From assembly GCF_014198605.1 (NCBI RefSeq), contig NZ_JACIHU010000005.1: a stretch of DNA of 64,000 bases; one strand, 5' to 3'. The notes beneath the pieces were generated by a model. It saw only the letters and a program-made list of their open reading frames with translations, was not told where the DNA came from and did not search any database. This stretch comes from Rhizobium etli_C. GTDB lineage: Bacteria > Pseudomonadota > Alphaproteobacteria > Rhizobiales > Rhizobiaceae. Shown here in pieces: positions 25,637 through 34,736 of the stretch; the first letter of the stretch is position 1, and the number at the start of each line of letters is the position of its first letter. A program made the translations under genes and the position numbers.

Positions 25637-25686
25637 ACATACAAACTGCATGTATGTTAATACACAAAAACATACAGACTGTATGT
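25637..25686. promoter_or_regulatory. Two TetR operator candidates between the divergent TetR and VOC genes
   Basis: ACATACAG-A-CTGTATGT (25670-25686), perfect 8-bp arms, and a related ACATAC-N9-GTATGT (25637-25657). Both lie in the 81-bp gap and both contain the same ACATAC/GTATGT half-sites. Confidence 0.75.
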
Positions 25687-25706
25687 AAAATGGAAGGAAG
25701 CAAGAG

Positions 25707-26132
25707 ATGAAATCGATCAGCTATTATCCAGTCATCATGACGGGCGACGTTGAGGGCACCGCCGCCTTCTACTGCGCCCATTTCGGCTTCAAGGCGCTTT
25801 TTGAAAGCGACTGGTATGTTCACCTGCAATCGGCCGAGGCGGAGCATGTCGCGCTCGCCATTCTCGACGGCGGCCACGAGACCATCCCTGCCGCCGCCCG
25901 CGGTGAGGTTCGCGGCTTGCTGCTCAATTTCGAGGTCGAGGATGTCGATCGAATCTACGAGGCCTGCCGGAACGCCGGCCTGCCGATTTTGAGAGAGATC
26001 TGCGATGAGGATTTCGGCCAGCGGCATTTCATCACCGCTGATCCGAACGGCGTGCTGATCGACATCATCAAGCCGATCCCGCCGAGTGCGGAATTCGCCG
26101 CGATGTACGACGCCTCCGCCCTGCCCGGCTGA
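25707..26132 (+). CDS. VOC-superfamily (glyoxalase/bleomycin resistance fold) protein
   Basis: 141 residues. The paired beta-alpha-beta-beta-beta units are visible: VIMTGDVEGTAAFYCAHFGF at the start and HFITADPNGVLIDIIKPI near the end. Members are metal-dependent lyases, dioxygenases or drug-binding proteins; substrate unknown. ATG 25707 follows GGAAGG. Under apparent control of the divergent TetR gene, which suggests a detoxification role for a small organic compound. Convergent with the EI24 gene, 3 bp apart. Confidence 0.85.
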   Translation: MKSISYYPVIMTGDVEGTAAFYCAHFGFKALFESDWYVHLQSAEAEHVALAILDGGHETIPAAARGEVRGLLLNFEVEDVDRIYEACRNAGLPILREICDEDFGQRHFITADPNGVLIDIIKPIPPSAEFAAMYDASALPG

Positions 26133-26135
26133 GCC

Positions 26136-26846
26136 TCAGGCGCGCGAACCCTCGCGAGCCGAAATCAGCTTGTGCAGATGCACCATCATGCCGGCGGCAA
26201 AGAGCGGCGTCAGCAGATTGACGAAGGGGATCATCAGAAACAGCGCAATCAGCAGCCCGCCGAGAAAAACGGTGGGCGCATGCTTGGCGCGAAAAAGCCG
26301 CGCTTCCTGCGGCGGGCGGAAGCGCATGGCGGCGAATTCGAAGAATTCCCGTCCCAGCAGGTAGCCGTTCACCAGAAAGAAGGCGACCAGATTGACGCCG
26401 GGAATGAACAGCAGCAGCAAGGCGACGATATTGCCGAGGATCACCACGCCAAGGAACTTGATCGAGCTTGCCATCGCCGGTCCGAGCGGCATGGCGGTGC
26501 CCGGCGCGTCCGCGGTATAATCGCGCTTTTCGATGACATCGGCGACATCGTCGAGAAACAGGCCGGCGATCAGCGCCGTGACCGGTGACAGCAGCAGCGC
26601 CAGCATGAGCGCAAGGCCGATGCCCGCGAGGATCGCGAAGACCAGGGTGAACCACCCTGCCCATTCCGGCAGATCGGGAAAGAAGCCCGTCAGCCAGGGA
26701 AAGAGAAAGGTCATGAAGGCTCCGCGCAATGCGAACCACAGGCCGACCAGCACCAGAATCGTCAAGCCGAGCACTTTCCAGAAGACCGAACGCGTTTCCG
26801 GCGCGAATAGGTTGGCGAGCGATAGTCGAGCGGCGTCAAGGATCAT
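26136..26846 (-). CDS. EI24/CysZ-family membrane protein
   Basis: 236 residues with about five to six membrane segments. FIPGVNLVAFFLVNGYLLGR and ADVIEKRDY are typical of the EI24 domain. E. coli CysZ is a sulfate importer, but most alphaproteobacterial members are untested, and no sulfur genes are nearby. ATG 26846. The region 26847-27080 upstream is AT-rich; TTGTCG (26935) and TATAAT (26956) could be a promoter for the RpiR-family gene. Confidence 0.8.
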   Translation of the reverse strand: MILDAARLSLANLFAPETRSVFWKVLGLTILVLVGLWFALRGAFMTFLFPWLTGFFPDLPEWAGWFTLVFAILAGIGLALMLALLLSPVTALIAGLFLDDVADVIEKRDYTADAPGTAMPLGPAMASSIKFLGVVILGNIVALLLLFIPGVNLVAFFLVNGYLLGREFFEFAAMRFRPPQEARLFRAKHAPTVFLGGLLIALFLMIPFVNLLTPLFAAGMMVHLHKLISAREGSRA

Positions 26847-27080
26847 TTCTTCAGCGTCTCCGGTTGCGCAGAAGATGTAGGAAAGGCGAATGCGACCGAC
26901 AAGAGAGAATAAAATTGCAGGCTGTAATAGAAACTTGTCGCAATATAAGTGCTAATATAATATTATGGCCAATAGAAATAAGCATGGGCCTGAGAAGCAG
27001 CTTCCGACAATAGTTGCAAAGACAAGGGATCGCGATAGCGCTCCACGGAACGCCTCTGAGGGAAGACGGGGGAGGCTGAC

Positions 27081-27935
27081 GTGGAAGATTTTGTGCACAA
27101 ACTCAGGCAATACGTTAAAAGCGGCACACCGGCCGAGCGTCGTATCGCGAAATATTTCTCCGAACACCTGAATGACCTGCCGTTTGAGACCGCGGCGTCC
27201 GTCGCCGACCGGCTGGATCTGTCGCCGATGACCGTCGGGCGCTTCCTGCGCGCGCTCGGTTACCAGGGGCTGGACAGCGTCAAGGTAGAGATCCGCGAGA
27301 CCGTGACGACATCGCCGGCGCAGTTGCAGAGCGCCATGAGTGAGCTGCATGCGGATGCCGCGGAAGGCAAACCGCTCGCCGTGCTGGTCGCCGAACAGAT
27401 CCAGGCGCTCCATCATATCTATCATCTGACGGCGCAGCCGCACTGGTCCGAAGCCGTCAGCCTGATCAGAACCGCCCGGGAAGTGTCGATCGCCACCCAC
27501 GCGCGGCTTGCAAGCCTCGCCAATCATTTCTGCCAGCGGCTGACACAGGCCCGCGACGGCGTGCGCACGCTCGACGGCGCCGACAACCGTTTTGCCGACC
27601 TCTTTGCCCGGCTGGCGGTCGACGACGCGCTGCTCGTCATCATCGACTGTCGCCGCTTCGCCAAGGCGCGCCTGCTTGCCAGAACCGCGCGGCGCTACGG
27701 CTACAAGGTCGTCCTCATTTCACCGCAGCAGGCGGATTGGATGGCGGATCAGTCGAACGTCATGCTGCCCCTGCCGCCCGCCCGCGCCCCCGATCTCGAC
27801 AATCTTCCACCGCTGATCGCGCTGCTCGATTGCCTGTCGGAATCGGTCATCCTCGAAGTCGGGGAAGAGGCCGCGCTTCGCCGCCGCCGCATGCTGGAAT
27901 TCGCAACCGTCCTCGGCGAGACGGCCAACCACTGA
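27081..27935 (+). CDS. RpiR/MurR-family regulator
   Basis: 284 residues. N-terminal RpiR HTH (ETAASVADRLDLSPMTVGRF) and C-terminal SIS sugar-phosphate domain (residues 120-260). The start is GTG 27081 after GGGGGAGG. The SIS part is weakly conserved (DCRRFAKARLLARTARRYGY). It is convergent with the polyol operon, whose last gene ends 22 bp away, so it may regulate that operon or an unlinked one. Confidence 0.85.
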   Translation: MEDFVHKLRQYVKSGTPAERRIAKYFSEHLNDLPFETAASVADRLDLSPMTVGRFLRALGYQGLDSVKVEIRETVTTSPAQLQSAMSELHADAAEGKPLAVLVAEQIQALHHIYHLTAQPHWSEAVSLIRTAREVSIATHARLASLANHFCQRLTQARDGVRTLDGADNRFADLFARLAVDDALLVIIDCRRFAKARLLARTARRYGYKVVLISPQQADWMADQSNVMLPLPPARAPDLDNLPPLIALLDCLSESVILEVGEEAALRRRRMLEFATVLGETANH

Positions 27936-27956
27936 AACAGCTTCAAATCGCGGCGG

Positions 27957-29540
27957 CTACCGCATCGCTTCCAGCTCGGCGCGGTGCCGATACATCGCCA
28001 GAAGGCGGCGATAATCGCGGTCGTAGAGGGCCTGCTTCGCCCTGTCGGGCAGCCGCTCCTCGCCGCCCGGATACATCGCCTCGCCGGCCGCCGCCAAATC
28101 CTTGTGCAAGCCGCAAGCAACCGATGCCGCGATCGCCGTGCCGAGCAGCACCGCCTCGTTCATCTTCGGCACCACGACCCTGCAGCCGGTGGCATCGCCA
28201 TAGAGTTCCATCAGCACCGGGTTTTTCACATGCCCGCCGGCGACATGCAGCGTATCCGGCACGTAGCCATATTCCTTCATTTTCTCCAGGATATGGCGAA
28301 TGCCGAGCGCAATAGCCACTGCAGACCGCCAATAGAGCGCACAGAGCCCGTCGAAGGAGGTATCGAGCGTCAACCCGCTGACGACGCCGACCGCATGCGG
28401 GTCGGCGCGGGGCGAACGGTTGCCGTGAAAATCCGGCAGCACGAAGATGCGCTCCCCGAAAGCATCACCTTCCTCGGCCCGCAATTCGGCAATGCGCGCG
28501 ACGATCCTCTGATGCAGCGCCGCCGTCGGCTCGCCGCCGGCCGCATGCATGCGCACCATATGGTCGAGCAGCGCCCCGGTCGCCGATTGCCCGGCCTCCA
28601 CCAGCCAGGACTGCGGGAAGACCACCTCGTAATAGGGACCCCACATGCCGTGGCTCGGTTTGCGCTCCTGCGAAAAGGCGACGATGCAGCTCGACGTGCC
28701 GGCGATCAGCGCCAGCTGATGCTCGCGTTTCACGGGATCGGCGGCATAACCGCCGAGTGCGCCGAGCGCGCCGGCATAGGCGTCGATCATCCCGGCCGAC
28801 ACGTGGCAATCGGTGGTCAGCCCCAGGGCTGCCGCCGCCTCCGGCGTCAGCCGGCCGACGCTGCCGCCGACCGGCGCAGTCTCATCCGGCAGGCGCCCGC
28901 GCGCCCGAAGGTCTTCGAGACCGATGCGCTGCAGGAAATCCTGCTGCCAGCCCTTTTCGAGATGGGCGAGATAATTCCATTTTGCCGTCAGCGTGCAGCG
29001 CGAGCGGGCGGGCGATCCGGTCGATTTCCATGTCATGAAATCGGCGAGATCGAAGAAGTAGCCGGCCTTTTCCCATGTGGCGGGCAGCTTCTTCTTCAGC
29101 CACATCAGCTTCGGCATTTCCATTTCCGGCGACATCACGTGGCCGGAATGCTCGAGCACCGCGTGCTCCGTCGCCGTACAGAAATCGGCTTCCTTCAGCG
29201 CCCGATGGTCGAGCCAGACGATCGTGTCGAAACGCTGCTCGCCGCCGGTGGAAACGCTGATCTGCCGGCCCTCGACGTCGCGCACCACAAGCGAACAGGT
29301 GGCGTCGAAACCAATCGCGCCGACCGAGGCGGCGGCGATGCCGGATTGCGCCATCGCGCGACGCACCGCCGTGCAGGCGGCCGACCAGATGTCTTCAGAA
29401 TCGTGCTCGGCGTGGTTTTCGCGCGGCCGGTTCATTGCGATCGGATGTTCGGCCTTGGCGAGCAGACGGCCAGCGGCATCGAAGACACCGGCGCGCGCAC
29501 TGCCGGTGCCGACATCGACCGCAACCACATGATCACGCAT
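27957..29540 (-). CDS. FGGY carbohydrate kinase, D-ribulokinase type
   Basis: 527 residues. The phosphate-1 motif is VDVGTGSARAGVFD, the form seen in D-ribulose kinases (FGGY/YDR109C group) and not in xylulokinase or glycerol kinase; VAGGHVKNPVLMELYGDATG is the adenosine region. It would phosphorylate a ketopentose, probably D-ribulose. ATG 29540 overlaps the TGA of the HAD gene (TGATG), so the two are translationally coupled. Last gene of the smo-mtlK operon, where the kinase is expected to act on the ketose made by the polyol dehydrogenase. Confidence 0.85.
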   Translation of the reverse strand: MRDHVVAVDVGTGSARAGVFDAAGRLLAKAEHPIAMNRPRENHAEHDSEDIWSAACTAVRRAMAQSGIAAASVGAIGFDATCSLVVRDVEGRQISVSTGGEQRFDTIVWLDHRALKEADFCTATEHAVLEHSGHVMSPEMEMPKLMWLKKKLPATWEKAGYFFDLADFMTWKSTGSPARSRCTLTAKWNYLAHLEKGWQQDFLQRIGLEDLRARGRLPDETAPVGGSVGRLTPEAAAALGLTTDCHVSAGMIDAYAGALGALGGYAADPVKREHQLALIAGTSSCIVAFSQERKPSHGMWGPYYEVVFPQSWLVEAGQSATGALLDHMVRMHAAGGEPTAALHQRIVARIAELRAEEGDAFGERIFVLPDFHGNRSPRADPHAVGVVSGLTLDTSFDGLCALYWRSAVAIALGIRHILEKMKEYGYVPDTLHVAGGHVKNPVLMELYGDATGCRVVVPKMNEAVLLGTAIAASVACGLHKDLAAAGEAMYPGGEERLPDRAKQALYDRDYRRLLAMYRHRAELEAMR

Positions 29541-30229
29541 CAAATCTTGGTCCCATCCAGCTTATGGTTGCGGACAAGGTGTATCAAATCCGGCATGGCG
29601 TCAAACACGACTTCCGGCGAAAGCCGGTCGAGTTCGGCACGATATCCGGCGAAATTCGCATGCGATCCGCCGGTGAAGGCAAAGACCGTCATACCCGCCG
29701 CCTTGGCGGCGGCAATGCCGGCCGGACTGTCCTCGACGACGACGCAGGATCCAGGTTCAACTTGCATCTGCCGGGCCGCATGCAGGAAGAGATCGGGCGC
29801 CGGCTTGCCGCGCTTGACCATCGTCGCACTGAAGATGTCGGGCAGCCTGCCGAGAAGGCCGGTGACGGAAAGCGATAGCCGGATTCGCTCCATCTGGCTG
29901 GACGAGGCGACGCAGCACGGAATGCCGAGCCGGTCGATCGTCGCCGCGATTCCGTCGATCGGCTTCAGTTCGGTGCGGAAACGAGCGTAGAGATCGGTGC
30001 GGATGCGTTCGAGGAATTCCTCGCTGGCATGGATGTTGAATTCGGTTTCCAGCGTAGAGATGAGCGTGGACAGACTGCGGCCGAGAAAACGCTCATAGGC
30101 CTGATCTTCGTTGATCGAGACCCCCAGATCGTTCATCGCGCCGACGAGGACGCTGATCGAGATCGGCTCGCTGTCGACGAGCACGCCGTCGCAATCGAAG
30201 ATGACCAGCCGTGGTTCAGCATCAGCCAT
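29540..30229 (-). CDS. HAD-superfamily sugar-phosphate phosphatase
   Basis: 229 residues, subfamily IA. Motif I is VIFDCDGVLVDSE with nucleophile and acid Asp, motif II is CVASSSQMER, motif III is KRGKPAPDLF and motif IV VVEDSPAGIAAAKAAGM. Likely a sugar or polyol phosphatase. It lies between mtlK and the kinase gene and overlaps the kinase start. In rhizobial smo operons a HAD gene in this position is usual, but its substrate is not established. Confidence 0.87.
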   Translation of the reverse strand: MADAEPRLVIFDCDGVLVDSEPISISVLVGAMNDLGVSINEDQAYERFLGRSLSTLISTLETEFNIHASEEFLERIRTDLYARFRTELKPIDGIAATIDRLGIPCCVASSSQMERIRLSLSVTGLLGRLPDIFSATMVKRGKPAPDLFLHAARQMQVEPGSCVVVEDSPAGIAAAKAAGMTVFAFTGGSHANFAGYRAELDRLSPEVVFDAMPDLIHLVRNHKLDGTKI

Positions 30230-30318
30230 GAAAGACCCAACCTGAGTTCAATTCGCACGCACGTCCGCGCCGCTCGCAAGACCGGACGGGTGGCGGCGCG
30301 AATACCGCCACCCGGTCA

Positions 30319-31800
30319 TTACACCGCGAGCTTGCCGTCGAGATAGAGCTGCAGCGTCGCCCGCGTGCCCTTTTCCCACAGGGTTTTGAGCGCATGGGCG
30401 AAACGCTTGCGGAAGAGTTCGGATTTTGCCACCTCACCGAAAATATCGTCGAAGGCGAGGAAGGCGGACGGATCGTCCTTGGCCTTCAGCGCCGCCGCAT
30501 GCAGGCGCTCGGCGCTGGCGTCGTTGAAGACGATATCCTTGCCGCTATCGGTCTTGCCGGCGAAATAACGGCACCAGAGCGCCGAGACCAGCGCCAGGCC
30601 GACGACGTCCCTGTTCTGGCGGAGATTGTCGAGCGTCGACGGCAGGATGAATTTCGGCTGGCGGTTCGAACCGTCCTGGGCCAGGCGCGGAATGGTGTCG
30701 GCAATCTTCGGATTGAGCAGGCGATGTTCGATCAGCGCAAAATAATCCGTCAGCGACGTGTTCGGCACCGGCGGCACGATCGGAATGATCTCGTCTTTCT
30801 CGAGCTTGGCGAGGAAGGCGCGAATCAACGGATCTTCCATGGAGTCATGCACGAAATGAATGTCCATCAGCGCCGCCGGATAGGCGATCGCCGCATGTCC
30901 GCCGTTCAGGATGCGGATCTTCATGTGCTCATAGGGGGTGACATCGGGCACGAAGGTCACGCCGACCTTTTCCAGCGCCGGCCGGCCGGCGGTGAACTTG
31001 TCTTCGAGAACCCACTGCTTGAATTCCTCGCAATAGACCGGCCAATTGTCTTCGATGTCGAAATTATCCCTGAGGAAATTGATCTCCCGCTGGCCGGTCG
31101 CCGGCGTGATGCGGTCGACCATCGCATTCGGGAAGGCGACGTTTTCCCGGATCCAGGCGGCGAAGGCCGGATCCGAAAGTGCCGCCGTGCCGACCACTGC
31201 ATTGGCGGTGACGATGCCGTTATGGGGAATGTTGTCGCAGGACATGACGGTGAAAGGACCGATGCCCTTTTCCTTGCGCGCCTTCAGGCCGGCGACGATC
31301 AGCCCGAACACCGTCTTCGGCGCGTCGGGACTGTTCCCGTCGGCGGCGATATCAGGATGGGCCGGATTGAATGTGCCCGATGCATCGATGAAGTATCCAC
31401 CCTCGGTGATCGTCAGCGAAACGATGCGGATCTCGGGATCGGCGAGCCTGGCGATGATCGCGGCAGGATCGCCGACCGGCAGGATGTCGATCATCGGCGC
31501 GGTGACGCGCGCCGCCGTCTTGTTGTTGTCCTGTTCGACCACCGTCGTCAGGAAATCCTGGGCCGCAAGCCTCTCACGCATGGCGGCATCGGACGGCAGC
31601 ACGCCGGCGCCGACGATCGCCCAGTCGTGATCCGTGCCCGCGTTGAAGAGATCGTCGAGATAGATCGCCTGGTGGGCGCGGTGGAAGTTGCCGACCCCGA
31701 AGTGCACGATGCCGGCTTTCAGCGACGCCCTGTCATATCGGGGAATGGCGGCAGTGCGCGCCGCGTCCGGAAGCGTTGCCAGCGATAGTTTGCACGTCAT
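30319..31800 (-). CDS. mtlK: Mannitol 2-dehydrogenase (polyol-specific long-chain dehydrogenase)
   Basis: NAD-dependent oxidation of D-mannitol to D-fructose; the family also oxidises D-arabitol and sorbitol. 493 residues, matching Rhodobacter MtlK. The N-terminal Rossmann part has HFGVGNFHRAHQAIYLDDL; the active-site Lys/Asn/His block is in KIRILNGGHAAIAYPAALM. ATG 31800 follows GAGGACTGGAAC. Fifth gene of the polyol operon; smoS, usually between smoK and mtlK, is absent. Confidence 0.92.
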   Translation of the reverse strand: MTCKLSLATLPDAARTAAIPRYDRASLKAGIVHFGVGNFHRAHQAIYLDDLFNAGTDHDWAIVGAGVLPSDAAMRERLAAQDFLTTVVEQDNNKTAARVTAPMIDILPVGDPAAIIARLADPEIRIVSLTITEGGYFIDASGTFNPAHPDIAADGNSPDAPKTVFGLIVAGLKARKEKGIGPFTVMSCDNIPHNGIVTANAVVGTAALSDPAFAAWIRENVAFPNAMVDRITPATGQREINFLRDNFDIEDNWPVYCEEFKQWVLEDKFTAGRPALEKVGVTFVPDVTPYEHMKIRILNGGHAAIAYPAALMDIHFVHDSMEDPLIRAFLAKLEKDEIIPIVPPVPNTSLTDYFALIEHRLLNPKIADTIPRLAQDGSNRQPKFILPSTLDNLRQNRDVVGLALVSALWCRYFAGKTDSGKDIVFNDASAERLHAAALKAKDDPSAFLAFDDIFGEVAKSELFRKRFAHALKTLWEKGTRATLQLYLDGKLAV

Positions 31801-31883
31801 GTTCCAGTCCTCTTGAAGGTCTTGCCGAAACGGCCGGGCGCCATCGCCCGGCTCGCATGCCTGCCCCCAGCCGGCCGCCTGCC

Positions 31884-32882
31884 TCAGATGGCAAGGCCGC
31901 CCTCGTTGAATTTGTGAATGCGCGAACGGTCCGGCGTCAGATAGACCGTATCGCCCGCCTTGGCGGCAAAATCGCCGCTGCCGCGCGCCGTCACCATGCC
32001 GATGTCATCGGCATCGATATGCAGGAAGGTGTCGGAGCCGAGATGCTCGGCGACCACCACCCTGCCCTTCCAGTCACCGCTCTCCATCGACAACAGCATA
32101 TGTTCGGGACGGATGCCGATCGTGTGGGCGCCGAGCTGGGCGGCGTTCTGGCCCTTGATGAAATTCATCTTCGGCGAGCCGATAAAGCCGGCGACGAAAA
32201 GGTTGCGCGGACGGCTGTAGAGTTCGAGCGGCGAGCCGACCTGTTCGATATTGCCCCGGTTCAAGACGACGATCTTGTCGGCCATGGTCATCGCCTCGAC
32301 CTGGTCGTGGGTGACGTAGACCATCGTCGTCTTCAGCTGTTGATGCAGCTCGCTGATTTCCAGGCGCATGTTGACGCGCAGTGCGGCATCGAGGTTCGAC
32401 AGCGGCTCGTCGAACAGGAAGGCCGAAGGCTGGCGCACGATGGCGCGGCCGATCGCGACGCGCTGGCGCTGGCCGCCGGAAAGCTGACGCGGCTTGCGCT
32501 CCAGATAATCGGTGAGATTGAGCACGCGGGCGGCATCGGTCACCTTGCGGTCGATCTCAGCCTTGTCGACGCCCGCCATCTTCAGCGGGAAGGCGATGTT
32601 GTTGCGCACGCTCATATGCGGATAGAGCGCATAGGACTGAAACACCATCGCAAGGCCGCGTTCCGACGGCGCCTTTTCGGTGGCGTCCCTGCCGTCGATG
32701 ACGATCTTGCCGCCGGAAACGTCCTCGAGACCGGCGATCAATCTCAGCAGCGTGGACTTGCCGCAGCCCGACGGGCCGACGAAGACGACGAATTCACCGT
32801 CCTTGATATCGAGATCGATCGAAGGGATGACCTTGGCTTCGCCGAAGACCTTGGAAACCTTCTGAAGGGTAATACTGCCCAT
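31884..32882 (-). CDS. smoK: Polyol ABC transporter ATP-binding protein
   Basis: MalK/UgpC-class ATPase, 332 residues. Walker A GPSGCGKSTLLRLIAG, signature LSGGQRQRVAIGRAIV, Walker B FLFDEPLSNLDA, switch YVTHDQVEAMTMAD, then a TOBE/OB C-terminal domain. ATG 32882 follows GGGAGACAAAC. It powers SmoFG uptake of sorbitol, mannitol or related polyols. Confidence 0.93.
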   Translation of the reverse strand: MGSITLQKVSKVFGEAKVIPSIDLDIKDGEFVVFVGPSGCGKSTLLRLIAGLEDVSGGKIVIDGRDATEKAPSERGLAMVFQSYALYPHMSVRNNIAFPLKMAGVDKAEIDRKVTDAARVLNLTDYLERKPRQLSGGQRQRVAIGRAIVRQPSAFLFDEPLSNLDAALRVNMRLEISELHQQLKTTMVYVTHDQVEAMTMADKIVVLNRGNIEQVGSPLELYSRPRNLFVAGFIGSPKMNFIKGQNAAQLGAHTIGIRPEHMLLSMESGDWKGRVVVAEHLGSDTFLHIDADDIGMVTARGSGDFAAKAGDTVYLTPDRSRIHKFNEGGLAI

Positions 32883-32898
32883 GTTTGTCTCCCTTTTC

Positions 32899-33729
32899 TT
32901 ATTTCACTGCGCCGAAGGTCAGGCCGCGGACGAGTTGCTTCTGGCTGAACCAGCCGAGGATCAGGATCGGCGCGATCGCCATCGTCGAGGCCGCCGAGAG
33001 TTTGGCGTAGAACAGGCCTTCCGGGCTGGAATAAGACGCGATGAAGGCCGTCAGCGGCGCCGCCTTGGAGGCGGTGAGATTGAGCGTCCAGAAAGCCTCG
33101 TTCCAGGCAAGGATAATGTTCAGGAGCAGCGTCGAAGCGATGCCGGGCACCGCCATCGGCGTCAGCACGTAGATGATCTCCTTCATCAGCGACGCTCCGC
33201 CCATACGCGCCGCTTCGAGGATCTCGCCGGGGATTTCCTTGAAGTAGGTGTAGAGCATCCAGACGATGATCGGCAGGTTGATCAGCGTCAGTATGATCAC
33301 CAGCCCGGTGCGGGTGTCGAGCAGGCCGGAATTGCGGAACATCAGATAGATCGGGATCAGCGCGCCGACCGGCGGCATCATCTTGGTCGACAGCATCCAC
33401 ATCAGCACGTCCTTGGTCCGCTTGGTCGGCGAAAACGCCATCGCCCAGGCGGCCGGGATCGCGATGATCAGGCCGATCAGCGTCGAGCCGAAGGAAATGA
33501 CCACCGAGTTCATGAAGTGGCCGAGATAGTTCGACCGGCTCTGCACCTCCGCATAGTTCTCCGTCGTCCAGTGGAAGAACAGGAACTGCGGCGGCGAAGC
33601 GATGGCGTCGGCTTCCGACTTGAAGCTCGTCAGGAAGGTCCAGAGAATCGGGAAGAAGATCAGGATGCCGAGCGTCCAGGCAATCGCGGTGACGATGACC
33701 TTGCGCTGCGTTGTGACTTTTCTGGCCAT
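32899..33729 (-). CDS. smoG: Polyol ABC transporter permease
   Basis: 276 residues with six membrane helices; MalG-type EAA loop EILEAARMGGASLMKEIIYV. ATG 33729 (MARKVTTQRK) lies 1 bp after the smoF stop, so translation is coupled. A longer frame to 33924 overlaps smoF and is rejected. Ends 16 bp before smoK. Confidence 0.93.
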   Translation of the reverse strand: MARKVTTQRKVIVTAIAWTLGILIFFPILWTFLTSFKSEADAIASPPQFLFFHWTTENYAEVQSRSNYLGHFMNSVVISFGSTLIGLIIAIPAAWAMAFSPTKRTKDVLMWMLSTKMMPPVGALIPIYLMFRNSGLLDTRTGLVIILTLINLPIIVWMLYTYFKEIPGEILEAARMGGASLMKEIIYVLTPMAVPGIASTLLLNIILAWNEAFWTLNLTASKAAPLTAFIASYSSPEGLFYAKLSAASTMAIAPILILGWFSQKQLVRGLTFGAVK

Positions 33730-33730
33730 C

Positions 33731-34603
33731 TCAAGCCTCCAGATTCTTGCCGACGAGGCGGACGAGGAAGATCGCGACGATATTGGCCAGCACGACCGCG
33801 ACGATGCCGCCCGCCGACGCGCCGCCGATATCGAACTGCAAGAGCGCCTGCGCGTAGACGAGATAGGTGAGGTTAGTGCTGTCGGTGCCCGGCCCGCCAT
33901 TGGTGGTGACGAGGATTTCGGCAAAGACCGAAAGCAGGAAGATCGTCTGGATCAGGATCACCACGGTGATGGCGCGGGCCATGTGCGGCAGGATGATATA
34001 GATGAATTTCGAGATCGCCCCGGCGCCGTCCATCTCGGCCGCCTCCTTCTGCTCCTCGTCGAGCGACTGCAGCGCGGTCAACAGGATGAGGGTGGCAAAC
34101 GGCAGCCACTGCCAGGCGACGATGAGAACGACGGAAAACAGCGGCGCATTCGCCAGCCAGTCGATCGGCTGCAGGCCGAGCGCCTTGGCAAGATGCGCAA
34201 AGAGGCCGTTGACCGGGTTCATGAACATGTTCTTCCACACGAGCGCGGCGACCGTCGGCATGACGAAGAACGGCGCAATGACAAGGATGCGCACGATACC
34301 TTGGCCGTACATCGGCTGGTCGAGCAGCAGCGCGAAGGCGATGCCGCCGATGACGGTGATCACAAGAACGCCGGCGACAAGCAGCAGCGTATTGATCAGC
34401 GCGGCGATAAAGGCCGGATCGGACAGGAAATATTCATAGTTCAGAAAGCCGACGAAGCTCTCCATGCCGGGGCTGAGCAGATTGTAGTTCAGCGTCGAGA
34501 AATAGATCGTCATCGCAAGCGGAACGATCATCCACGCAAAGAGGAGCAGCACGGAGGGCGCGATCATCAGGCGCGCGGAAGAGCGAGTGTGCAAGGTTGC
34601 CAT
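33731..34603 (-). CDS. smoF: Polyol ABC transporter permease
   Basis: 290 residues, MalF-type with six membrane helices and EAA loop EAAEMDGAGAISKFIYIILP. ATG 34603 (MATLHTRSSA) is chosen over the GTG at 34612. A hairpin at 34703 lies between smoE and this gene. Confidence 0.92.
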   Translation of the reverse strand: MATLHTRSSARLMIAPSVLLLFAWMIVPLAMTIYFSTLNYNLLSPGMESFVGFLNYEYFLSDPAFIAALINTLLLVAGVLVITVIGGIAFALLLDQPMYGQGIVRILVIAPFFVMPTVAALVWKNMFMNPVNGLFAHLAKALGLQPIDWLANAPLFSVVLIVAWQWLPFATLILLTALQSLDEEQKEAAEMDGAGAISKFIYIILPHMARAITVVILIQTIFLLSVFAEILVTTNGGPGTDSTNLTYLVYAQALLQFDIGGASAGGIVAVVLANIVAIFLVRLVGKNLEA

Positions 34604-34702
34604 GGCAATCACCGATCTGGTCTGAAGCGGGGAGCGGCCGCAGGAAAGCTTTGTCTGGAAAAGCGGCCGCCGATGCGGTTCGGGCGATCGGCGGCCAAGA
34701 GG

Positions 34703-34724
34703 GGCGGATTGTCAAGGATCCGCC
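34703..34724 (-). repeat. Intercistronic hairpin between smoE and smoF
   Basis: GGCGGAT-TGTCAAGG-ATCCGCC, 7-bp perfect stem, 13 bp past the smoE stop. Without a T-run it is more likely an mRNA-stabilising or attenuating element that raises binding-protein output over permeases. Confidence 0.55.
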
Positions 34725-34736
34725 TTCTCAGGAGGT

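Noticed and set aside
26965..27171. 68-codon frame upstream of the RpiR gene
   Set aside because: Overlaps the RpiR start, lacks a ribosome site, and lies in the probable promoter region.
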